Part shown: positions 34,965-42,217 of the stretch, in pieces
Position numbering within the stretch: position 1 is the first letter of the stretch
Layout: every line of letters begins with the position of its first letter
Source of the DNA: Polyangiaceae bacterium
GTDB taxonomy: Bacteria > Myxococcota_A > Polyangia > Polyangiales > Polyangiaceae
Reading direction: 5' to 3'
DNA: 64,000 bases
NCBI GenBank assembly: GCA_016719945.1
Contig: JADJYE010000015.1
Coordinates: forward strand, 1-64,000
Notes under the pieces: generated by a model
Told to the model about the DNA's origin: nothing
The model's input: only the letters and a program-made list of their open reading frames with translations
Database searches by the model: none
Made by a program: the position numbers and the translations under genes

Positions 34965-35960
34965 ATGGCAGCAAAGACCCTAGAGGACTTCGCGGAGTGT
35001 TTCCTCGAACCCGTACGCCGAGTCGAGCGGCGCCAGGAAGAGCTACGCGTCGCGCCGACCACGGTTCTCGGCGACATGGAACGTGAGATCGTCACGAATC
35101 TTCGTCGCTTCTCGCCGGAACAGATTGGGGAGGCTTCGCTGTCGGCACTACGGGCGATCCCCACGTCAGCGTTCGAAGGACCCCAGTCAAACGCCGCACG
35201 CGAGCTTCGTCGGGTTCGTTCAGGCATACGCGCCAAGCGCGGTGGCTCTACCATCCTCGAGCTCATCCGACGCGCTCACCTACGGACGCCGTACGCCCCG
35301 CTCCTTCTGCTGGCGTCTCCCAGCGTAGCGCGCCGCCGCTTCGAGGCGGTATGCCTCATCGAGGGCATGCTCCAGAAGGCGGGTCGGGTTCAGGGAGAAC
35401 GGCGCGTGCGCGCGCTCATGCCGGCGCTCGTGAAGGTCGCCGAAGCACTTCACCGTCCGTTCCTCGAAGCGATCCAGCGGCTCAACAACTACGCGGCCGG
35501 CATTCCTGTCTGGCGGCGCGCGGAATACGGCCAACTCGTCCAAGACCTCGCGCCGAAATTTCCGGACCTCGCGGACCCGAGCGCGTCCCGCGTGCGGAAC
35601 GCCGTCGTCCACGAGACTTCGGACTATCAGCCGTCTTCCGAAAGCGTGGTCTTTCGAGGCAAGAATCGTTGGCGCTGCGAGAAGTCCATCTCGGAGATCG
35701 AGCGCGACGTCTGGCAGACGCTCACGCTCGCCGGAGGCACGCTGTGGAGCGCCCCCGGCGTCTACGCGATCGAGGTCTTCATGAAGGCGACACTCCCGGC
35801 CGTGAAGGACGTGCGCGCGGCGGCGTTGGTGGGGGACCCCTCGGCAATTCAGCGTGAGTTGCAAAAGCTCGAGACCGCCCACGCTCCGATCATGGCCGCC
35901 GTCGCTGAGCTGCGTGCCAAGGCAGGCGACGCCTTCCCCTTCGATGATGAGGCCGCATGA
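34965..35960 (+). CDS. First defence-island protein, helical, with HEPN-like Rx4H motif
   Basis: 331 aa, family not recognised. It is a mostly helical protein beginning MAAKTLEDFAECFLEPVRRV with GAGG before the ATG. Near residues 208-215 is SRVRNAVVHETSDYQ; the RNAVVH (Rx4H) pattern, after a helix rich in charged residues, recalls the RNase site of HEPN domains in toxins and abortive-infection proteins. This is motif-level evidence only. C-terminal helices (AIQRELQKLETAHAPIMAAV) could form a coiled coil. Its stop overlaps the next ATG (ATGA), as for the next three genes, so it is translated with the SNF2 helicase operon. The upstream in-frame extension has non-protein composition. Confidence 0.7.
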   Translation: MAAKTLEDFAECFLEPVRRVERRQEELRVAPTTVLGDMEREIVTNLRRFSPEQIGEASLSALRAIPTSAFEGPQSNAARELRRVRSGIRAKRGGSTILELIRRAHLRTPYAPLLLLASPSVARRRFEAVCLIEGMLQKAGRVQGERRVRALMPALVKVAEALHRPFLEAIQRLNNYAAGIPVWRRAEYGQLVQDLAPKFPDLADPSASRVRNAVVHETSDYQPSSESVVFRGKNRWRCEKSISEIERDVWQTLTLAGGTLWSAPGVYAIEVFMKATLPAVKDVRAAALVGDPSAIQRELQKLETAHAPIMAAVAELRAKAGDAFPFDDEAA

Positions 35961-36070
35961 TGCTCCTTGAGCCCTTGAGCTGGCCTCGCCTCCCCGTCAC
36001 CCAGCCGGCAGAGGCAGCCATGCCGGGCGGCAAGAACGGCCTCAAGACCCGCTCCCAGAGGCACGGATGA
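35957..36070 (+). CDS. 37-aa ORF coupled to flanking island genes
   Basis: Begins at an ATG overlapping the stop of the 331-aa gene and ends in a TGA overlapping the next ATG, so it fills the gap in an ATGA chain exactly. The peptide (MMLLEPLSWPRLPVTQPAEA and a basic tail KNGLKTRSQRHG) has no known family. The double overlap argues for a real gene, or for a linker left by frameshift of one of its neighbours. Confidence 0.45.
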   Translation: MMLLEPLSWPRLPVTQPAEAAMPGGKNGLKTRSQRHG

Positions 36071-36483
36071 GCGCGAAGGTGTTCCGAGTCATGAGACCCG
36101 ACGCATCAGGAGGCGCGCCTCGGGTCCAGGCGAGCGCGCGAGGTCTGGGCGTTCGACCCCGTGATCTTGCCCCTTGCCGGCTTGGGCTTGCCCATCCCAA
36201 CTGCGGCGGAATGTCGGTAGCTCCGAGGCTGATCGACCTACCGCCGCACCGAGTGCCCGAGCGTCTCGCCCACTTGGTGGAAGGAGCAACCGGCCCGGAT
36301 TCCGACCGCGTCTGGGTCTTTCACGCGCGAGCATTCTCGAACGGCCCGTTCGCGCGAGGGTTGGCGCTGCGCGTGACCTCCAGCTTCCACGGCGTCGTCG
36401 AGCCCGCCCAGCAACAGCCGTTCCACGACTACGAAGCGCATCTCGCGGCGACCGCCAGTCAGTGGATGCCAGGGGAGTCATGA
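36067..36483 (+). CDS. 138-aa hypothetical island protein
   Basis: Unrecognised. The N-terminal 48 residues are basic and low in structure. The C-terminal 90 residues look like a domain (SVAPRLIDLPPHRVPERL, SDRVWVFHARAFSNGPFARG, FHGVVEPAQQQPFHDYEAHL, ASQWMPGES). Both ends overlap neighbours by ATGA, so it is coupled to the SNF2 helicase. It could be a small effector or accessory of that helicase; nothing in the sequence decides this. Confidence 0.6.
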   Translation: MSAKVFRVMRPDASGGAPRVQASARGLGVRPRDLAPCRLGLAHPNCGGMSVAPRLIDLPPHRVPERLAHLVEGATGPDSDRVWVFHARAFSNGPFARGLALRVTSSFHGVVEPAQQQPFHDYEAHLAATASQWMPGES

Positions 36484-39400
36484 GTCTCGAATCGCTCGTG
36501 CTCCAACTCCACGACCAGCTCGCCCGCGGCGCGAACGAGGACGAGATCGAGGCCACTCGCGCGAGCCTCGACGACGCGTGGACGCAGATGGACGAGACTG
36601 AGCGGCGCCTTTACGCTGGCCTCCTTCATGACCTGAAGTCGCTGCGCGGACGAGATGTCGCGTTGCACGCCCTGCGCGATGCCGACGAGCACGCACAGCT
36701 CGCGGCCGCCCACAGCCTCGCCCAGCAGCTCGACTGGGAGGCCGCGCTTCGCACCTTGCGCGGCGTCGTGCCTGATCAGGGGAAGAAGGACTTCGCCGCG
36801 GTGCGCGCCCGAGCGTGGAAGGAGCTGGGCTTCGCGACGATCGCGGAGCGATTTGACCGACTCGCGAAAGTGCGAGCATCGATGTTCACCCCGTTCCACG
36901 CCAAGTTCTGGGCGCACAGCCTTCGCCTCGCCCGCCACGACGGCGTGGACGCCATCTCGCGCTCGATCGGCAACGCGCGCGTAGACCTCAACCCGCACCA
37001 GGTCGACGCCGCGCTGTTCGCCCTACGCTCGCCGTACTCGAAGGGCGTGCTTTTGGCCGACGAGGTCGGCCTCGGCAAGACCATCGAGGCTTCGCTGATC
37101 CTCGCGCAGAAGTGGGCCGAGCGCCGACGCCGCATCCTGCTGATCGTTCCTGCGACCTTGCGCAAGCAGTGGCAGGTCGAGCTCGAGGACAAGTTCTTCC
37201 TGCCCTCGCTCATCCTCGAGGCGCGGGGCGCGAACGCCCTCGCCAAGAAGGGCATCACGAACCCGTTCGAGGTCGACGACAAGATCGTCATCGCCTCGTA
37301 CCAGTTCGTCTTCGCCAAGCGCGAGCTCGTCGGCAGGGTGCACTGGGATCTCGTGGTGGTCGACGAGGCCCACCGCCTCCGCAGCATCTACAAGGGCACC
37401 AAGACCGCCGAGGGCATCGTCGACGCCATCCGGCCCGCGCGAAAGCTGCTACTGACGGCGACCCCGCTCCAGAACTCGCTGCTCGAGCTCTATGGCTTGG
37501 TGGGCATCCTCGACCCGGAGCTGTTCGGCAGCCAGGAGGCATTCCAGGCGCAGTTCCTCGCGAACGACGACGTGGAGCAACGCGACGCCGCCCTGCGCGA
37601 GCGTCTGCAGCACGTCTGCAAACGCACGCTGCGCCGGCAGGTGCTCGAGTACATCCCGTTCACCAACCGCTTCACCCACACCGCCGACTTCATCCCGTCG
37701 GAGGCCGAGGAGCAGCTTTACGAAGAGGTCTCGGCGTACCTGCAGCGCGAGGTGCTGGTCGCCCTGCCGAACACACGCCGCAAGCTCATCACGCTCATCA
37801 TGCGCAAGCTGCTCGCGTCATCGTCCGCTGCGATCGGGGCGACCCTCGCGAAGTTCGTCAACCGGCTCTCGGAGCAGACGAACCTGACGTTGCCCGTGGA
37901 GGCCGATTCCATCGAGCAGGGCCTCGCGGAAGACTTCGAATCGCTCCCCGAAATCGACGAGGAGTGGACGGGCGACGATAGCAACCCGCCGCCCGAGTCC
38001 GTGGCGCCCCACGCAAGCTCCGAGGCGAAGAGCGAGCTCGCCGACCTCCAACGCTTCGTGCAGCTCGCGCAGTCGGTCGAACGCGACTCGAAGGCCACGA
38101 AGCTCGTCGAGGCGCTGCCAACGGCGTTCAAGCTCGCACAGGAAAAGGGCGCCGCGCGCAAGGCCGTACTTTTCACCGAGTCGGTCAAGACGCAGGAGTA
38201 CCTGTTCACGCTGCTCACCGAGAGCGGCTACGCGGGCGAGATCGTCTTGATGAACGGCGCGAACAACGACGAGACGTCCAAGCGGACCTACGCCGAATGG
38301 AAGGCGCGCAACGCGCACCGCTGGAAGGACGTGTCGTCGGGCTCGAAGAGCGCCGACATGAAAGCTGCCATCGTGGATGAGTTCCGTGAGCGAGGCACGC
38401 TTCTGCTGGCAACCGAGTCGGCCGCCGAGGGCGTGAACCTCCAGTTCTGTTCCATCGTCATCAACTACGACCTGCCTTGGAACCCGCAGCGCATCGAGCA
38501 GCGCATCGGCCGCTGCCACCGCTACGGCCAGAAGACCGACGTCCTCGTCGTGAACTTCCTCAACCGGAAGAACGAGGCGGACAAGCGCGTCTTCGAGCTG
38601 CTCGACCAGAAGTTCAAGCTGTTCAAGGGCGTCTTCGGCGCGAGCGACGACGTGCTCGGGGCGGTCGAGAGCGGCGTGGATCTCGAGATGCGGATCGCCG
38701 CCATCTACCAGAACTGCCGCACGCAGGAGCAGATCAAGGAAGCATTCGACACCCTCCAGCTCGAGCTCGACGACAAGATCAAGGCGGGCATCGACAGCGC
38801 GCGCCGAGCCTTCCTCGAGAACTTCGACGCCGAGGTTCACGAGCGCCTTCGCGTTCACAAGGACGCAGCGAAGCAGTCGCTCGGTGACCAGCAGCGAATG
38901 CTGCTCGACCTCGCGAAGTTCAGCCTCGACGGGCGCGCCAACTTCGAAGAGAGCGAGCCACGCTTCCAGGTGAGGGCTGAGGGCGACGTTGAGGACCAGC
39001 GCTTCCACCTCGATTGGCAACGCGCTGAGGCTTTGGGCGACACCTTCTTCCGCATCGACCACCCGCTCGCGCACGACCTGATCGAGAAGGCCGCGAAGGC
39101 AGCAACCGACGACGCCGAGGTGGTGTTCGACTACGAACCCCACACGAGCGCGCTGGACCGGTACCGAGGAACCTCGGGGTGGCTCGAGGTCAGCAAGCTC
39201 ACCGCCGAAGCGGTCGGTCGGGCCGAGGAGTTTCTGCTCGTTGCGGCTTGCGACGCAGAGGGCAACCAGGTCACGCCCGACGTCGCGACCAAATTCTTCT
39301 CGCTGAGCGGCCACGTCACGGGCCCGTCTGGGGGCCCGGCGCCGGCGGTGTTGAACGAGATCCGCGACGAGCTGCGCGGTGTTCGCCTCCAAGACCTCCA

Positions 39401-39758
39401 GGCACGCAACGAGGAGTTCTTCCGCGAGGAGGAGGACAAGCTCGATCGCTGGGCCGAGGACGTGAAGTTCGCGCTCGAGCGCGAGCTGCGCGAGCTCGAT
39501 ACGCTGATCAAGGCAGCGAAGAAGACGTCGAAGTCGGCGGTCGCCCTCGCCGAGAAGCTCGAGGCGCAGAAGCAGATCAAGACGCTGGAGGCGAAGCGGA
39601 ACGTCAAGCGCCGCCAGCTCTTCGACGCGCAGGACGATGTCGACAAGAAGCGCGCGGACCTGATCGAGGAGATCGAGCGCCAGCTCCAGACGAAGACGAG
39701 CGTGGAGCCGGTCTTCACGCTGCGCTGGACGCTCGCGGGGACTGGGGGTGAGGCATGA
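36480..39758 (+). CDS. SNF2-family helicase/ATPase of a defence island
   Basis: 1092 aa. After an N-terminal helical domain (about 1-150), the SF2/SNF2 motor has Walker A DEVGLGKTIEAS (near residue 194), motif Ia VPATLRKQW, Walker B VVDEAHRLRS (near 292), LTATPLQNSL, and the C-terminal lobe with LFTESVKTQEYL, LATESAAEGVNLQ and QRIGRCHRYGQ (near 673). The last 350 residues include long coiled coils (ELDTLIKAAKKTSKSAVAL, EAKRNVKRRQLFDAQDD). RapA/DrmD-like helicases of this size occur in DISARM-like and other restriction islands. It is translationally coupled to the three small genes upstream. Confidence 0.9.
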   Translation: MSLESLVLQLHDQLARGANEDEIEATRASLDDAWTQMDETERRLYAGLLHDLKSLRGRDVALHALRDADEHAQLAAAHSLAQQLDWEAALRTLRGVVPDQGKKDFAAVRARAWKELGFATIAERFDRLAKVRASMFTPFHAKFWAHSLRLARHDGVDAISRSIGNARVDLNPHQVDAALFALRSPYSKGVLLADEVGLGKTIEASLILAQKWAERRRRILLIVPATLRKQWQVELEDKFFLPSLILEARGANALAKKGITNPFEVDDKIVIASYQFVFAKRELVGRVHWDLVVVDEAHRLRSIYKGTKTAEGIVDAIRPARKLLLTATPLQNSLLELYGLVGILDPELFGSQEAFQAQFLANDDVEQRDAALRERLQHVCKRTLRRQVLEYIPFTNRFTHTADFIPSEAEEQLYEEVSAYLQREVLVALPNTRRKLITLIMRKLLASSSAAIGATLAKFVNRLSEQTNLTLPVEADSIEQGLAEDFESLPEIDEEWTGDDSNPPPESVAPHASSEAKSELADLQRFVQLAQSVERDSKATKLVEALPTAFKLAQEKGAARKAVLFTESVKTQEYLFTLLTESGYAGEIVLMNGANNDETSKRTYAEWKARNAHRWKDVSSGSKSADMKAAIVDEFRERGTLLLATESAAEGVNLQFCSIVINYDLPWNPQRIEQRIGRCHRYGQKTDVLVVNFLNRKNEADKRVFELLDQKFKLFKGVFGASDDVLGAVESGVDLEMRIAAIYQNCRTQEQIKEAFDTLQLELDDKIKAGIDSARRAFLENFDAEVHERLRVHKDAAKQSLGDQQRMLLDLAKFSLDGRANFEESEPRFQVRAEGDVEDQRFHLDWQRAEALGDTFFRIDHPLAHDLIEKAAKAATDDAEVVFDYEPHTSALDRYRGTSGWLEVSKLTAEAVGRAEEFLLVAACDAEGNQVTPDVATKFFSLSGHVTGPSGGPAPAVLNEIRDELRGVRLQDLQARNEEFFREEEDKLDRWAEDVKFALERELRELDTLIKAAKKTSKSAVALAEKLEAQKQIKTLEAKRNVKRRQLFDAQDDVDKKRADLIEEIERQLQTKTSVEPVFTLRWTLAGTGGEA

Positions 39759-40284
39759 CGGAGAGCAAGAACACACGCAGCATCGTCGTGCAGGGCTGTC
39801 GAGACGCAACCGGACACGCAACGGACTACCTCATTCAGAACTGGCTCCGGACCGACACCATAGTTCCTGGGCATCTGGGAGCAGCTCACCCCGCCTTCAA
39901 TCCCATCAATTAGGGATTAGAGCCAGGCCGGGTTGAACAGCTTACCGCGCCAAAGAGGCCGCAGGCGTTCATGGAGTTCGCCATCGATCAGTTCCACGCC
40001 GGCTCGGCAAGGTGACAGGTCACACCACGCGATCCAGGAGCACCATCCCCCCACCTAGCGGCGCATCTTACCAGGGGACCTTGAACTGGCGCTTGCAGAC
40101 CGCCGCCAGTGGCGCAAGGAGACCAAGCGCCGGGCACCTGCGCGACCACGCAGACGTGGTGCCGAACCTCGAGAGCCTCAACTCGGTGCTCATCCACCAG
40201 GGGCTTCCGGCGAGAGATCGCCTCCAGCAGCTCAACGCGATCGCCATCGTGCAGGTGCGCTCGCTCGTCGCCGCACCCGCCTAA
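39755..40284 (+). pseudogene. Decayed KilA-N domain gene
   Basis: An ATG overlapping the helicase stop opens a 52-codon frame with SIVVQGCRDATGHATDYLIQ and NWLRTDTI, matching the start of KilA-N virulence-type proteins. The next piece, FLGIWEQL, is in a shifted frame near 39860; FNPIN ends at TAG 39911. Later fragments (PQAFMEFAIDQFHA; then NLESLNSVLIHQGLPARDRL and QQLNAIAIVQVRSL at about 40160-40260) match the C-terminus of the same family. The middle is deleted or scrambled. Such genes are often associated with restriction loci. Confidence 0.65.
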
Positions 40285-40369
40285 GCGCTGACCACCGAAA
40301 AGCGGGGAGCGCTTACGGCGGGGCGCCAGAGCGCGTGGGGGCGGCAGGGGGGGGGCCGGCGGGGCGGGC

Positions 40370-42217
40370 GTGGCCGAGGACGCCCGCGCGACCCTCAAAG
40401 CCCGTATGAGCGCACGACTGAAACGACTGGAGCTGACCTGGATCGGCAAGGAGGATCGGCCGCGTCTGGAGCCGCGCATCCTCCTCGAGGACGAAGAGCT
40501 GTCCTACGCGAAGCGCGTGTCGAACGAGGACCTCTTCGACAACCGCCTGATCCACGGCGACAACCTGCTCGCGCTGAAGGCGTTGGAGCAAGAGTTCGCA
40601 GGCAAGATCAAGTGCGTCTACATCGACCCGCCGTTCAACACGGGCCAAGCGTTCGAGCACTACGACGACGGACTTGAGCACTCGCTTTGGCTCACGCTCA
40701 TGCGAGATCGGCTCGAACTTATCCATCGGCTCCTCGCAGCCGACGGAACGTTGTTCGTTCACATCGATGACAACGAGCTCGGATACCTCACGGTGCTCTG
40801 CGACGAGATATTTGGACGACCCAACCGCACCTCTCTCGTCACGTTCAAGCAGGGAGCAGCAACTGGGCACAAGGCGATCAACCCCGGGTGCGTCTCGACG
40901 GCGAACTACATCCTCATCTACGCCAAGAACAAGGACCTCTGGGCGCCGAATCGATTGTTCACCGCGCGCGAGCGTGATGACCGATACAACCAGTTCATTC
41001 CCAACGTCGATGACGCTCACTCGGCTTGGGAGATCGTCTCGCTCACCAAGGCCTACTCGGAGCACGCATCGCTCTCTGAGAAGGACGCTCGAGCCCGCAT
41101 CCGATCCAACCCGGAAGAGATCGATGAGTTTGTCGCGTCCCACGCGGAACATGTCATTCGTCTTGCGCGCCCCGACTACAAGGCGGTGAGCAAGGAGGCG
41201 CGTGCGCTGATCGACGAGTCGAAGAAGAAGCCCGACGAGGTGCTCCACCTGCCTCGCGAAGACCATAAGGACTTCTACTTCATTCGTGGTGAGCGCATCC
41301 TCTTCTACAGACAAGCTCAAGGAGATCGACGGGCAACTGGTCGCAGGTGAGCCGCTGCCCACGATCTGGGATGACCTCCTCTCGAACAATCTGCACAACG
41401 AGGGAGACGTCAACTTTCCGAAGGGAAAGAAGCCGGAGGCGCTCCTCAAGCGAGTCATCGAAATGTCGACGAACCCCGGCGACTGGGTGTTGGACTCGTT
41501 CGGCGGGTCCGGCACGACTGGCGCTGTTGCCCACAAGATGCAGCGTCGCTGGATCATGGTGGAACTCGGTGAGCACTGCCACACGCACTGCCTCCCGAGG
41601 TTGACCAGCGTCGTAAACGGAGGCGATGAGAGCGGAGTGACGTCGGCTGCCGCCTGGAAGGCGGCGGCGGCTTCCGCTTCTTCAAGCTCGCGCCCTCGCT
41701 CCTCGAGAAGGACAAGTGGGGCAACTGGATCGTCAGCAAGCAGTACAAGCCCGAGATGCTCGCCGAGGCGATGTGCAAGCTCGAGGGGTTCCGCTACGCG
41801 CCTGACCGCGAAGTCTTCTGGAACCACGGTCACTCGACCGAGCGCGACTTCATCTACGTCACCACGCAGAACCTGAGCCCCGACCAGCTCCGCTTCATCA
41901 GCGAGCAGGTCGGCCCCGAGCGCACGCTCCTCATCTGCTGCGGCGCCTTCCGGGGCAAGCCGAGCTTCCCGAACCTCACGGTGAAGAAGATTCCGCAGGC
42001 GGTGCTTGCACGCTGCGAGTGGGGCCGTGACGACTACAGCCTCAACGTGGCCGAGCAAGCGCCGGTCGTCGCCGTCGAAGAGGCGAAGGCCGAGGCGTCG
42101 ACGAGCAGCGGAACGGCGACCAAGGCCGGCGGACGCCGCAAAAAGCCGGCGCCGATGCAAGCGCTCCCGCTGTTCGCCGGGATCGCGGCTTCTTCTGGGA
42201 AGCAACGGGAGCAAGGG
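40370..42217 (+). pseudogene. Type III-like adenine-specific DNA methyltransferase (Mod), frameshifted
   Basis: N6-adenine methyltransferase of the beta class, split over three frame segments. First (from 40370): NRLIHGDNLLALKALEQEF and YIDPPFNTGQAFEHYDDG with the catalytic DPPF. Near 41309 the frame shifts; then DKLKEIDGQLVAGEPL, TIWDDLLSNNLHNEGDVNFP and the AdoMet motif LDSFGGSGTTGAVAHK. Near 41660, in a GCGGCGGCGG run, it shifts back to FRFFKLAPSLLEKDKWGNW and YVTTQNLSPDQLRF. The final frame runs without a stop into the Res gene. Repairing two small indels restores the whole protein, so decay is recent or the sequence is in error. Confidence 0.85.
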
